Under the pieces are notes generated by a model that saw nothing but the letters and a program-made list of their open reading frames with translations, searched no databases and was not told the origin of the DNA. This document shows positions 50,792 through 58,663 of a DNA stretch of 64,000 nt, piece by piece. Source of the stretch: Betaproteobacteria bacterium (GTDB taxonomy: Bacteria > Pseudomonadota > Gammaproteobacteria > Burkholderiales > Rhodocyclaceae); assembly GCA_016703785.1 (NCBI GenBank), contig JADJBM010000004.1, forward strand, positions 1-64,000, in the 5' to 3' direction. Position 1 is the stretch's first letter. Each line of letters begins with the position of its first letter. The position numbers were made by a program, and so were the translations under genes.

Positions 50792-51427
50792 TTACGGCGT
50801 AACACGAATGTTAGCCTTCACTGAAACTTCGTTTTCATAATATGCCATCAGCGCACCGATCTCCAGATCGCTGAAGGGATTGCGCCAGGCGGTGCTGCGG
50901 TCGCCGCGCACGCCGATCAGCAGCCGCGCGGCGAACTCCGCGCGCGGCATGTGTCTGACCTGCTCGAAGAGATTGAAGGCCGGCAGCTTCGTTGCGGTGG
51001 CCGGCGCATTATGACAACCGGCGCAGGCCTGCTTGTGGATGGCTTCACCCAGGCGCAACCGTTCGGGAGTGGCCCGTGCCGGCAGGAGGGAAGACAGGTC
51101 GAGAGGGTATTTGCGGTGCAGGGCGTTCAGCCTGGCGCTCAAGGTGCGCCAGTCGCGTCGCGCCAGGGCAACACGCAATGCGGGCACGGCGGTGACCTCA
51201 CCGCCGGCACGTCTCAATAACAATGGAAGAGAAGACAGCGCGCCGGCCAGCCGGTCCTGCAGGCCTTCGCGGTGCAAGGCCGGTTCGGCGCCGGATGCCA
51301 CGCGGCGCACGTCCCCGGCCATGACAACCAATTCGGCGGCCAGGCGCCGCCGATGCTCGTCCTGGGCCGCCGCCGCGGCGGAAAACAACGCCGCGGCGAG
51401 GAACGCCAGGAGGAAACGGGACGGCAC
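50792..51427 (-). CDS. Monoheme cytochrome c of the sulfur operon
   Basis: The GTG at 51427 gives 211 residues with a signal peptide (VPSRFLLAFLAAALFSAAAA). A helical N-terminal domain of about 110 residues precedes one heme site, CAGCH, near residue 150, and a possible axial Met in RHMPRAEF. The start overlaps the stop region of the rhodanese gene, so it is the last gene of the long sulfur operon. It may accept electrons from oxidation of a sulfur intermediate. Confidence 0.82.
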   Translation of the reverse strand: MPSRFLLAFLAAALFSAAAAAQDEHRRRLAAELVVMAGDVRRVASGAEPALHREGLQDRLAGALSSLPLLLRRAGGEVTAVPALRVALARRDWRTLSARLNALHRKYPLDLSSLLPARATPERLRLGEAIHKQACAGCHNAPATATKLPAFNLFEQVRHMPRAEFAARLLIGVRGDRSTAWRNPFSDLEIGALMAYYENEVSVKANIRVTP

Positions 51428-51429
51428 GC

Positions 51430-52368
51430 TTACTGCAGCTTGACCTTCTGCTCCATCGAGCCGCCCTTGAGCATGGTCCACTCGACCATCGAGCCGTCGT
51501 ACATGCGGGCCTTCTTGTTGCCCAGCAACTCGCTGGAGACGAACCAGCCGACGGACGCCCAGTGGCCGGTGTTGCAGAAGTTGATCTGGTCGCCGCTGGC
51601 CGGCACGTTGGCGATCTTGTAGAGCTGCTCGAGCTGGCCCTTCTTGCGGAACTCGCCCATGCCGTTGACCGTCATCCAGCCGTTCGGCAGGTTCTTCGCG
51701 CCGTCGATGGTGCCACTCTCGCCGGCCTTCGGATGGCGGTTGATGCCGACATACTGGTCCTCGGGACGGTTGTCCACCAGCAGGACGCCTGCAGTCTTGG
51801 CCTTCTTGACGTCATCCATGGTGACGATCATGTCCTTGCGCACGCTGACCTTGAAGGTCTTCGGCTCGCTCTTGGCCGCGCCCGCCTGCAGCGGGTTCTT
51901 CTTGTCCTTCGTCCAGGCCGCCATGCCGCCGTCGAGTATCGAGACGTTGTCGTGGCCGAGCACCTTGAAGGTCCAGTAGACGCGCGTGCCGATGCCCATG
52001 TCGGTGGACGACATGCCGGGCGGGACGAGCACGACGTGGGTGGCGTTGTCGATGCCGAGCTTGCCGATCATCTCGCCGAGCGCCTCGAGCTTGGCCGGCA
52101 GCATGTCGGGCACCTTGTCGTTGGCGCGCTCCTCGCGCCAGCCGTCCTTGCCGTAGTTGCTGCTCACCGCGCCGGGGATGTGGCCGCGCAGGTAATCGGT
52201 CGCCGGCTGGAAATCGATGTAGACGATGCCGGGCTTGTCGACATGCGCCTTCACCCATTCCACATCGACCAGCGGATCGGCGGCGATCGCCGCACGTGTG
52301 GTCGCCAGCAGCAGGAAGAACACCCCGCCCAGCCACTTGTCCCATCCTGTCGTCAATAACGTTTTCAT
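51430..52368 (-). CDS. Two-domain periplasmic rhodanese (thiosulfate sulfurtransferase-like)
   Basis: A 312-residue protein with an N-terminal signal (MKTLLTTGWDKWLGGVFFLL to AAIAADP). The first rhodanese domain (about 30-150, VYIDFQPATDYLRGHIPGAV) has no active Cys at the expected site; VLVPPGMSSTD occupies it. The second domain (about 175-300) has LLVDNRPEDQYVG and the loop INFCNTGHWAS, with the catalytic Cys. This is the usual arrangement of tandem rhodaneses. It should move sulfane sulfur in the periplasm. Confidence 0.92.
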   Translation of the reverse strand: MKTLLTTGWDKWLGGVFFLLLATTRAAIAADPLVDVEWVKAHVDKPGIVYIDFQPATDYLRGHIPGAVSSNYGKDGWREERANDKVPDMLPAKLEALGEMIGKLGIDNATHVVLVPPGMSSTDMGIGTRVYWTFKVLGHDNVSILDGGMAAWTKDKKNPLQAGAAKSEPKTFKVSVRKDMIVTMDDVKKAKTAGVLLVDNRPEDQYVGINRHPKAGESGTIDGAKNLPNGWMTVNGMGEFRKKGQLEQLYKIANVPASGDQINFCNTGHWASVGWFVSSELLGNKKARMYDGSMVEWTMLKGGSMEQKVKLQ

Positions 52369-52383
52369 CCTTTGTCTCCTCTT

Positions 52384-52593
52384 TCAGATGGTAATCGTCA
52401 GATCGGAACTCAGGATCGCCGCTACCGCGCGGTCCCAGGCTTCGTCTTCCCTATCCCGACGCCGCAAGTCGATGGAGTCGACGCGATGCGCCGGCTCCAT
52501 TTGCCGCAGGGCGGCGGTCACGGTCTGGGCGTCGGGAAACAGACCGGTATTCAGTTCAAGAATGTTCATCCCACAGGGATTCCCTTCGGTCAT
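52384..52593 (-). CDS. Small conserved-context protein between rhodanese and DsrE-like genes
   Basis: A 69-residue acidic protein (61 if it begins at MNILELNTG, 52569). It has an alternating strand-helix look, with FPDAQTVTAALRQM and VDSIDLRRRD, and ends in LSSDLTITI. No family is recognised. Its ATG overlaps the stop of the DsrE-like gene (ATGA), so it is clearly cotranslated. A regulatory or partner role in sulfur transfer is a guess. Confidence 0.6.
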   Translation of the reverse strand: MTEGNPCGMNILELNTGLFPDAQTVTAALRQMEPAHRVDSIDLRRRDREDEAWDRAVAAILSSDLTITI

Positions 52594-52877
52594 AGGCTCA
52601 GCACCGCATCGGCTTCGGTGAATGCACGGGCGAGGCCGACGGCATCCAGCAGCGGCAGGTCGTCCGCCATGGCGGTGACGGTGGTTTGCGGTTCAATGCC
52701 CGTCAACTCCAGCAACTCGGCATTGGCCGCGTTCTCCGCGCTTTCTTCGACCGAGTGGTCCATGAAGATCAGCTTCACCGTGTGGCCGAAGATCGTCAGG
52801 CCGGCCGCCACGCGCATGGCTTCGGCGTGATCGCGCCGCGCCAGCACCAGAAGTTTTTTCGTGCCTTCGTCGCTCAC
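52590..52877 (-). CDS. DsrE-like protein without cysteine
   Basis: A 95-residue alpha/beta protein, KKLLVLARRDHAEAMRVAAG followed by IFGHTVKLIFMDHSVEE, of the DsrE/DsrF-like fold. It contains no cysteine, so it cannot carry a persulfide itself. It may be a structural partner, like the non-catalytic subunits of DsrEFH/TusBCD complexes. A 73-base repeat-like stretch separates it from the upstream DsrE-like gene. Confidence 0.75.
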   Translation of the reverse strand: MSDEGTKKLLVLARRDHAEAMRVAAGLTIFGHTVKLIFMDHSVEESAENAANAELLELTGIEPQTTVTAMADDLPLLDAVGLARAFTEADAVLSL

Positions 52878-52950
52878 GGTTGCCCCCTACGGCGCTGCGC
52901 ACCGGTCCCCCCAAGGGGGAGCGAGCGCCTCCGGAGCGGCCGAGCGGCGC

Positions 52951-53238
52951 TCATAAGCTCACCACTTTCTTCGCCTCGCCCATCAGCGCGCTGTTCACCG
53001 TCTGGCTGCCGAGCTCGACGGGGCAGGCCGCCTCGCCGCAGAAGCGGTGCCAGGATTCCTCGCACACCACCGCGCGGCTGTCGCGCAAGGCCGCCTGCAG
53101 TTCCGCGTCGAGCAGGCCGCGCACGCCCTCATGCGTGAAAAAGGCGCCGAAGGCGTGGCCGCCGCGACGGCAGGCCTGCGCCAGGGGCAGCAGTACCTGG
53201 GCGCCGGCTTCGGTGGCGACATGGAACAGGATGTCCAT
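52951..53238 (-). CDS. DsrE-like protein with conserved-type cysteines
   Basis: A 95-residue protein starting MDILFHVATEAGAQVLLPLA with GGAGG about nine bases upstream. It has a DsrE-type alpha/beta fold and three cysteines in VVCEESWHRFCGEAACPVEL. Its ATG overlaps the inferred rhodanese stop as TGATG. It may form a heteromer with the cysteine-less DsrE-like protein downstream. Confidence 0.75.
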   Translation of the reverse strand: MDILFHVATEAGAQVLLPLAQACRRGGHAFGAFFTHEGVRGLLDAELQAALRDSRAVVCEESWHRFCGEAACPVELGSQTVNSALMGEAKKVVSL

Positions 53239-54205
53239 CAGGCCAGCCTCCGCGTCTTGCCGACCACCAGCCGATGACGAAGGCGGCCAGCGCGAGGATA
53301 ACGGCGGCCGCGATGATCGCTTCCGCCCGCGCAGCGCCGTCCTGCGGCGGCTGACTTTGCACTGACACCGCTGTCGCGCGCTCGGGATAACCGACGGCGT
53401 CGGCCGGCAGGCTGCCATCGGCCGCCCACTCGGCCCAGCCTTCCGCATACAACCGCGCCGGCACGCCGTGGCCGGCAATGAGCAGGGTGAGATAGGCCAG
53501 CCCCTCGTAGGCATCGTGGGCGTAGGCGACAGATTGACCATCGGGCAGCACGGGAGCCTTTTCCGACGGCGCCGCCAGCGCCGCGCGCAGTTGCAGCGCG
53601 GGCAGGCTCACGGCCCCCGGCAGATGGCCGGTGCGTACTGCACGTGCGCTTTCACCCCAGTATTCCGCATCGCTGCGCCCGTCCAGCAGCGCTGGCTGCG
53701 GGCGCTGTGTGTGCAACTCATCGCGCAGCTCGTCGCGCAGCACCAGTAGTGCATCGCGCATCTGCGCCGCAAAAACCGTCTCGCGGATCATGCCGCGCTC
53801 GCGACCCGGGCCGGCGGCCGCGCCGCCTTCCAGCAGTCGGCCGACCGGTTCCGTCAGCACATGCACGCTGCGCTGTCCGGCCACCCACAGCAGGCCGGCG
53901 ACGAAATCGCGCGCTGCGGCATCCTGCCCTACCACCAATACACTTTCCTCGCCCGACAGGCCGGCGGTGCCGAGCAGCCAAAGCAGGTCGCGCGCGCTCG
54001 GCAGGCGCCGCTGCGGCCCGAGAAAATCCTCGGCAGGCAGGCAACGCGCGCCGGCCAGACTCTTCGCGCGGCAGTCGGCAAACGGGCGCGCGTCGACAAT
54101 CACCGCAGCCTCTGTCTGTGCAGCCGCGCGCACGTAGGTGAAATCCTCCGCCGCGCCGGCCGACAGGGCGACGAACAACACGGCGAGGACGGAAAGGCGA
54201 AGCAT
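53238..54205 (-). pseudogene. Membrane-anchored double rhodanese-like protein, probable frameshift at the C-terminus
   Basis: A secreted protein (signal MLRLSVLAVLFVALSAGAAE) with two rhodanese-like domains (VIVDARPFADCRAKSLAGAR, then LLDGRSDAEYWGESARAVRT). Both expected active-site loops lack Cys (VLVVGQDAAARD and VAYAHDAYEG). A TM helix (AIIAAAVILALAAFVIGWW) follows. As written the frame runs on to 53129 through the next gene; one base shift near 53258 would give GKTRRLA and a TGA overlapping the next ATG. It is probably a non-catalytic sulfur-carrier docking or scaffolding protein. Confidence 0.72.
53336..53359 (+). repeat. 24-bp dispersed motif, copy 9 (antisense in the rhodanese gene)
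   Basis: Plus-strand copy of GCCG-N11-CTGACTT within, and antisense to, the membrane rhodanese gene. Confidence 0.5.
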
Positions 54206-54207
54206 GC

Positions 54208-54495
54208 TCAGCAGCCGCCGAAGCGCTTTACGGCCGGCGCGGCGTCGCCGCCGCTACCTCCGCTACCTTTGGGTGCCGGCGGGTTCTCGATGTAGAAGCC
54301 GACGAGTTCGATCACCGACACCTTGCCGAAGCCACCGCCGATGTCGACATCCGGCAGGGTCTCGGCCGCCGCCGGCTGCTTCGCCGCCTCGACGGTTGCG
54401 CGCGGCATCGCCGCCAGGGAAAAACCGACGGCGCTCACCGCCACGGTCACGGCCAGCGAGGCGGCCAAAAAGATCAGGCTTTCCTTGTTCATCAT
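54208..54495 (-). CDS. Small membrane-anchored protein of the sulfur operon, C-terminal Cys
   Basis: A 95-residue protein, MMNKESLIFLAASLAVTVAV, with one N-terminal TM helix and a periplasmic part. That part carries FGKVSVIELVGFYIENPPAP, a Gly/Ser linker and the ending KRFGGC. I do not recognise a family. The terminal Cys may matter, because sulfur carriers such as DsrC/TusE act through a C-terminal Cys. It is two bases from the rhodanese start. Confidence 0.65.
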   Translation of the reverse strand: MMNKESLIFLAASLAVTVAVSAVGFSLAAMPRATVEAAKQPAAAETLPDVDIGGGFGKVSVIELVGFYIENPPAPKGSGGSGGDAAPAVKRFGGC

Positions 54496-54505
54496 GGGCG
54501 CATCC

Positions 54506-54592
54506 TCACAGGGAATCGCTGAAGAAGGCCAGCGCCATCATGCCGAAGGCCACGCAGAACAGGGCGAGTTGCACGATCGTCTCGAAGTCCAT
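54506..54592 (-). CDS. Tiny 28-residue membrane peptide
   Basis: ATG at 54592 and stop at 54506 give MDFETIVQLALFCVAFGMMA plus eight further residues, a single TM helix with one Cys. The ATG overlaps the stop of the preceding gene (TGATG). The gap would otherwise be empty, and coupling within the operon supports translation. It is comparable to small subunits of membrane complexes. Confidence 0.55.
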   Translation of the reverse strand: MDFETIVQLALFCVAFGMMALAFFSDSL

Positions 54593-54804
54593 CAGCGTCC
54601 GCCTCCCTTGTAGTGCTGCACCAGCCGCTCCAGCGGAATCGCCTCGCCCGTCACCGGGTGCGTCACCGGTGGCGACAGGTGCGGCACGCCGTCGCGCGTC
54701 ACCTTCATGCTCTGCGGCGGCTTGACGTAGACGTAAGTCAGCCCCCCCAGCACGGCGACCACCGAGATGGCTATGAAAAATCGCATCAGCAGACGAGCCG
54801 CCAT
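54592..54804 (-). CDS. Small single-TM protein of the sulfur operon
   Basis: The ATG at 54804 gives 70 residues: a TM helix (LLMRFFIAISVVAVLGGLTY) and a periplasmic tail, MKVTRDGVPHLSPPVTHPVT, ending HYKGGGR. It follows the TusA gene with a one-base gap. No family is recognised. Its position with two other tiny membrane proteins suggests a membrane complex handling sulfur. Confidence 0.65.
   Translation of the reverse strand: MAARLLMRFFIAISVVAVLGGLTYVYVKPPQSMKVTRDGVPHLSPPVTHPVTGEAIPLERLVQHYKGGGR
54733..54756 (-). repeat. 24-bp dispersed motif, copy 10 (inside a small TM protein gene)
   Basis: Sense-direction copy of GCCG-N11-CTGACTT with one terminal mismatch (CTGACTTAC), encoding AVLGGLTY. 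Confidence 0.4.
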
Positions 54805-54805
54805 G

Positions 54806-55111
54806 TCAGTCCTTCTTGATGTAGATCCGCCAGCAGTTGGGATCCTTGATGGTTTCCATGTGCGTCGCATTGAGTTCATTGCACATCGGCGGCAGCGCCT
54901 CGACCGACGAGGGGTTGTCCACCATCACCTCGACCACGGCGCCGGGGCCGACCTCGCTGACCGCCTTCTTCGTCATCAGCTGCGGGCGCGGGCAGGAATC
55001 GCCGCGGCAATCCACCTTGCGCGCCAGTTGCACGCGGCTGCCGTCGGAGAGCACGGCTTCGCCCCCGGTGGATGTTTCCTCGACCTTCTTCTTCGATCCG
55101 AACAGTCCCAT
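54806..55111 (-). CDS. TusA-family sulfur carrier
   Basis: TusA proteins carry persulfide sulfur on a conserved Cys. This 101-residue protein has an N-terminal extension, MGLFGSKKKVEETS, and the signature DCRGDSCPRPQL, with the active Cys in CPxP, then VMVDNPSSVEALPPMCNEL. It sits between YeeE permeases and small membrane proteins, the usual context for TusA-linked thiosulfate uptake. Confidence 0.92.
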   Translation of the reverse strand: MGLFGSKKKVEETSTGGEAVLSDGSRVQLARKVDCRGDSCPRPQLMTKKAVSEVGPGAVVEVMVDNPSSVEALPPMCNELNATHMETIKDPNCWRIYIKKD

Positions 55112-55139
55112 TATTGATTCTCCCGTTTCAGTGTTGTTT

Positions 55140-55769
55140 TCAGGCAGCCTGCCCTGCGGCGGCTTCCTTCTGGTGCAGCTCGTGCTGCGCCTGCTGCGCG
55201 CGCTCGCGGCGCAGGATGGCGCGGTAGATGGCGAAGAGCACGGCAGACTGGATCAGGCCGAAGACGACGGCGGGGATGCCCAGCTTGTCCTGCAGGGTGC
55301 GCGCATTGGCATAGCCGAGCTGCAGCGCCTGCAGATTGGGCTCGCCGGTCATGCTGGCCGGCGCCGGCGGCCAGTAGTTCCACGACCACACCAGCGAAAA
55401 GAGGAACATGCCGACGAAGGTGAACAGCAGCGCCCAGGCGGCGCCGATGTTGCCCTCGCCCGCCTTCACCCAGGTGGACACGGTGCATGCGCCCGCCAGC
55501 ACCATGCCGATGCCGAAGAGGAACAGGCCGGCGAAGGTGTTCAGGCCGACGTCGAAATTCATCGGGTGCCCCGCGCCCACTGTCATGAAGCCGGTGAAGC
55601 CGATGGAAAGGATCATCATCGCCACCAGCAGCGCCTTGGTGTTGCGATAGGTTTTGAACATGATGGCGTCGCGCAGCGCGGCGGTGTTGCAGAAGCGCGA
55701 GCGCTGCACCAGCAGCCCGACGATGGAACCGAAGAGGAACGCGACCAGACATTCAGCGACAGCGGACAT
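55140..55769 (-). CDS. YeeE/YedE-family permease, first half-type subunit
   Basis: A 209-residue membrane protein with the YeeE/YedE (PF04143) signatures QRSRFCNTAALRDAI and GIGMVLAGACTVSTWVKAGE. These contain the two cysteines that relay thiosulfate or sulfur in TsuA. Full-length YeeE joins two such halves; here they are separate genes. Its C-terminus is extended and charged (RRERAQQAQHELHQ). It imports or exports a sulfur species with the adjacent half. Confidence 0.9.
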   Translation of the reverse strand: MSAVAECLVAFLFGSIVGLLVQRSRFCNTAALRDAIMFKTYRNTKALLVAMMILSIGFTGFMTVGAGHPMNFDVGLNTFAGLFLFGIGMVLAGACTVSTWVKAGEGNIGAAWALLFTFVGMFLFSLVWSWNYWPPAPASMTGEPNLQALQLGYANARTLQDKLGIPAVVFGLIQSAVLFAIYRAILRRERAQQAQHELHQKEAAAGQAA

Positions 55770-55775
55770 GGCTTC

Positions 55776-56267
55776 TCAACCCTCCAGGATTTTCTTGTAA
55801 ATGAGCGATCCGACCCAGGCGCCGGCGATGATGCCGGAGATGGCCAGGTAGCCACCGAGGTTCATCTCCGCGCCCATGCCGAAGAAGGTCGACACGTTGC
55901 AGACGAAGGCGAGGCGGATGCCGATGCCCATCAGCAATCCGCCGATGGTGATGAGCAGCCACTCCGAGGCGCGGCGCGGCATGCGCCAGTAGAACTCCTT
56001 GCTCAGCACCGCGCCGACGAAGGCGCCGAAGAACATGCCGAGGCTGATGTAGATCTTCCAGTAGTCGGCATGCGGCGGGAACACCAGCTCCCAGAAGGGA
56101 ATGCGCTTGAGGTCGTCGCCGAGGAAGAGCTGGGCGATGAGCCCCGTCATCATCGTCTCGCCGCCGCCCACCGTCCACGCGCCGACGATGAGGAAGAGGA
56201 AAATGTCCAGCACGGCAATCGCCGCCAGGGCGATCACGGGGTCCAGGGTCTTGCGGAAAAACTCCAT
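55776..56267 (-). CDS. YeeE/YedE-family permease, second half-type subunit
   Basis: The ATG at 56267 follows GGAGGAAACG and gives 163 residues with four to five TM helices. The motif GIGIRLAFVCNVSTFFGMGA contains the conserved Cys. It starts the minus-strand sulfur operon, which appears to run through to 50792. It is divergent from the RHH regulator gene across a 119-base gap. Confidence 0.88.
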   Translation of the reverse strand: MEFFRKTLDPVIALAAIAVLDIFLFLIVGAWTVGGGETMMTGLIAQLFLGDDLKRIPFWELVFPPHADYWKIYISLGMFFGAFVGAVLSKEFYWRMPRRASEWLLITIGGLLMGIGIRLAFVCNVSTFFGMGAEMNLGGYLAISGIIAGAWVGSLIYKKILEG

Positions 56268-56386
56268 CGTTTCCTCCACTTGCCGGCTGGCATCAGCCGG
56301 GGTTCTTCTTGTATGCTGTCAATTCTATTGGCCGGGCAACCGTGGCAGGTGGTAATTATTGCCAACAGCGCAAAAAAGGAAACCGC

Positions 56387-56722
56387 ATGGATATTTATAT
56401 TGAAGCCGGCGACGTGCTGGACCACATGTTCAATGCCTGCACGACCTCGCAGATCAACGAGTTCATCCCCGAGAAGCGCGGCTTCCGCATCCACGGCCAC
56501 AGCACCACCATCTCGCTGGAGCGGGCCTTCTGGAGCGTGCTGGAGGACATGGCGCGCGACGCCAACCAGCCGCTGGCGCGCCTCATCGAGCGGGTGCACG
56601 ACGGCTGCCTGGTCGCCAACGACAAGAACATCGCCTCCTGCCTGCGCGTGATCTGCCTCAAGTACCTCAACATCTACAGCAGTGGCGCTGCGGCGCACGG
56701 CGAACTGACGCGGGCGGCGTAG
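56387..56722 (+). CDS. Ribbon-helix-helix DNA-binding protein, divergent from the sulfur operon
   Basis: The ATG at 56387, after AAGGAAA, gives 111 residues. The segment FRIHGHSTTISLERAFWSVL, followed by EDMARDANQPLARLIERV, matches the RHH_4-type ribbon-helix-helix domain, normally about 70 residues. The N-terminal 35 residues (MDIYIEAGDVLDHMFNACTT) are extra. Location beside and divergent from the YeeE gene suggests that it regulates the sulfur operon. A longer frame from 56309 lacks a good start. Confidence 0.8.
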   Translation: MDIYIEAGDVLDHMFNACTTSQINEFIPEKRGFRIHGHSTTISLERAFWSVLEDMARDANQPLARLIERVHDGCLVANDKNIASCLRVICLKYLNIYSSGAAAHGELTRAA

Positions 56723-56786
56723 GTCGGGCTTCAGCCCGACAGCTGACGCCAATCAACCGCCGTAGTCGGGCTGAAGCCCGACCTAC
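56719..56786. repeat. Inverted repeat of GTAGGTCGGGCTTCAGCCCGAC type
   Basis: Two inverted copies of a GTCGGGCT-AGCCCGAC hairpin, flanked by GTAG and CTAC ends, lie between convergent genes. It probably acts as a bidirectional terminator and belongs to a repeat class common in proteobacteria. Confidence 0.85.
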
Positions 56787-56791
56787 GCGCG

Positions 56792-58040
56792 CTAGCGCAT
56801 CCGCCGCGCGGCGAGCCAGGTGACGCCGACGGCCACGGCCATCAGGCCGAAGGCGACGCCAACGCGGCTGACCCATTCCGGCGCGAACAGCAGCAGCGCG
56901 CCCAATTCCAGCATCATCGTGCCCGAGAGTAATTTCAGCAAGCGCCCCTCGCGCTCACCGAGCTTGCGTGCGCCGAGCGTGCGGGCGAAGACGACGACGA
57001 TGGCCGCCAGCGGCAGCACGTAGATGAGGTTGTAGAGGGCAAGGTAGAGATAGCGCACGGCCTGCGAGGGCTCGCCGAGGGTGAGGATGCGCGTGTAGAC
57101 CATGGGGAAGCCGGCGGTGCACAGCAGCTCGTAGAAGTTGGCGGCAACGGCGAGGAACACCGTGGCCATGATCATCGCCGGCAGGTTGTCGGCGGCGAGG
57201 ATGGCGCGGGCGCGGCGGAAGATGTCGGGCTTGCGCGATTCCGGAATGGAGAGGCTGGGGCCGCGGCCGAAGCGGAGGAAGTCCTTGACGTTCATCGCGC
57301 CGACGAAAACGGCGAGCAGCCCCGCCGCCAGCGTCACCCAGGCGAGCTGGCCGAGCAGCTGGAAAAGGTTGAGCCAGGCCGCCATGAAGGCGAAATACAT
57401 CAGACCGGAGAACAGCACGAAGATGCCGCCGACCAGCAGCATGCGCGTGCGGCTCTTCTGGTGCGCCATTATCGAGAGCAGGAACAGCAGGACGAAGAAG
57501 GCGCAGGGGTTGAAGGCGTCGAGTCCGGCCAGCGTAAGCGTCAGCAGCGGCAGCGACGCGGCGTCGATCTCGCCGATCAGCGGCAGGCTCAGCCGGTTCG
57601 TGTCGGCCTCGCGCGGCGGCGGTGCGGCTGGCGTCCGCCCTGCACGGATTGCCGCCAGGGCGTCGGGACACTCCGCCGCGAGGCAGCGCGCGACCTGACG
57701 GCGGATCTCGGCGCCGGTCGTCGCGTCGTTGTAATACCCCAGCGTGGCCCAGTCGCCGACGAGGATGAAGGGCACGCCGGCCTCTGCTTCCGTCCACGCC
57801 CAGCGCGCGCAGTGTGTCATGGAAGAGCGCGCGGTTGGCTTCGTCGTGGCTGATCTCGTAGCCGCGCACGGCCAGCCGCGGCTCCTCGGCGGCCAGGCGC
57901 GCGAGGAAGGCGCCCGCGTCCTCGCAGTGCGGGCAGCCGTCGACGCGGAAGTAATGGATGGTCAGTGCTGGCGGTTCTGCGGCGCCGGCCGGCAGGGCCG
58001 GCATGGCAAGGAGCAGGAAGGCAAGCAGCAGCGCACGCAT
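56792..58040 (-). pseudogene. Thioredoxin-like domain fused to a DsbD/CcdA-like membrane domain, frameshifted near 57800
   Basis: The N-terminal part has a signal (MRALLLAFLLLAMPALPAGA) and a thioredoxin-like motif FRVDGCPHCEDAGAFL. The frame shifts near 57800, where one extra G separates RALGVD from EAEAGVPFILVGDWATLGYY. The restored protein (about 415 residues) continues with GLDAFNPCAFFVLLFLLSIM and six to seven TM helices of the DsbD type, with Cys in NPCA and LLCTAGFP. It likely carries reducing equivalents across the membrane to sulfur or heme proteins. Confidence 0.8.
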
Positions 58041-58041
58041 T

Positions 58042-58112
58042 GGAAAGTCAGTCTCCGCAGTACGGCAAAAAGAAAACGGCCCGCCGCAAGCGGGCCGCCG
58101 TGACGAATCGAA
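58042..58112 (-). repeat. Terminator-plus-motif block, copy A (includes 24-bp motif copy 11)
   Basis: A 71-base block nearly identical to 60051-60120. On the minus strand the stem CGGCCCGC/GCGGGCCG with a T-rich tail terminates the small secreted-protein gene. The 24-bp motif (58043-58066) follows and ends two bases before the ATG of the thioredoxin-DsbD gene. Confidence 0.8.
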
Positions 58113-58119
58113 TGAAATA

Positions 58120-58500
58120 TTACTTGTAGAAGCCGCGCGCCTTCATGCGCTCGCAGGCGTTCTGGCGCGGCGCCGGCAGCGTCTTGCCCTGCTCCTTGGC
58201 GCGCGTTTCCATCTGCTTGTGCTGCGCCTCCTGCGCGGCCTTGCATTCCTCGTAGGTCTTGGCCGACATCATGGCGTTGTGGTGGGCGGTGCGCTCCTCC
58301 GGCGTCATCAGGCTCCAGCCGGGGGTGTTGTCCTTGTTGAACTGGTAGCCCCTGCCCTGGCCGCCACCGGGACCCATGCCTTGGCCCATGCCGCCACCCA
58401 TGCCGCCGCCGGGGCCCATGCCCTGGCCGGATTGCGCGAAGACGGGTGCGACCAACATCGCGCCGAGGAGTGCTGCGAATGCAAACTGAGTGAGTTTCAT
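58120..58500 (-). CDS. Secreted Gly/Met-rich small protein
   Basis: A 126-residue protein starting MKLTQFAFAALLGAMLVAPV, a signal peptide. A low-complexity stretch of Gly, Met and Gln (about 25-48) is followed by a helical C-terminus, SLMTPEERTAHHNAMMSAKT, with paired cysteines about 30 residues apart (EECKAA and NACERM). It somewhat recalls Spy/CpxP-like or metal-binding stress proteins, but no family is certain. An ArsR-type palindrome lies about 50 bases upstream. Confidence 0.65.
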   Translation of the reverse strand: MKLTQFAFAALLGAMLVAPVFAQSGQGMGPGGGMGGGMGQGMGPGGGQGRGYQFNKDNTPGWSLMTPEERTAHHNAMMSAKTYEECKAAQEAQHKQMETRAKEQGKTLPAPRQNACERMKARGFYK

Positions 58501-58551
58501 GATGCGTTCCTTTCTGGCTGTCGGGGAGAATCCGGCTCGGATGCCGGAAGG

Positions 58552-58573
58552 TTGATTAGCAATATCCAATATA
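58552..58573. promoter_or_regulatory. ArsR-type operator, copy 3 (secreted small protein)
   Basis: On the minus strand TATATTGG-ATATTG-CTAATCAA keeps the spacing of TATATTAG-N6-CTAATATA with one mismatch in the left arm and two in the right. It lies 52 bases upstream of the ATG at 58500. Confidence 0.45.
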
Positions 58574-58663
58574 GCTCCCCCTGCCAGCGAAAGCCAAGGC
58601 AGATTACACCCTGGGCCGCCGGCCGGCGTTGCGCCCTTTTCGCTGCGCACGGGATTTGCAGAT

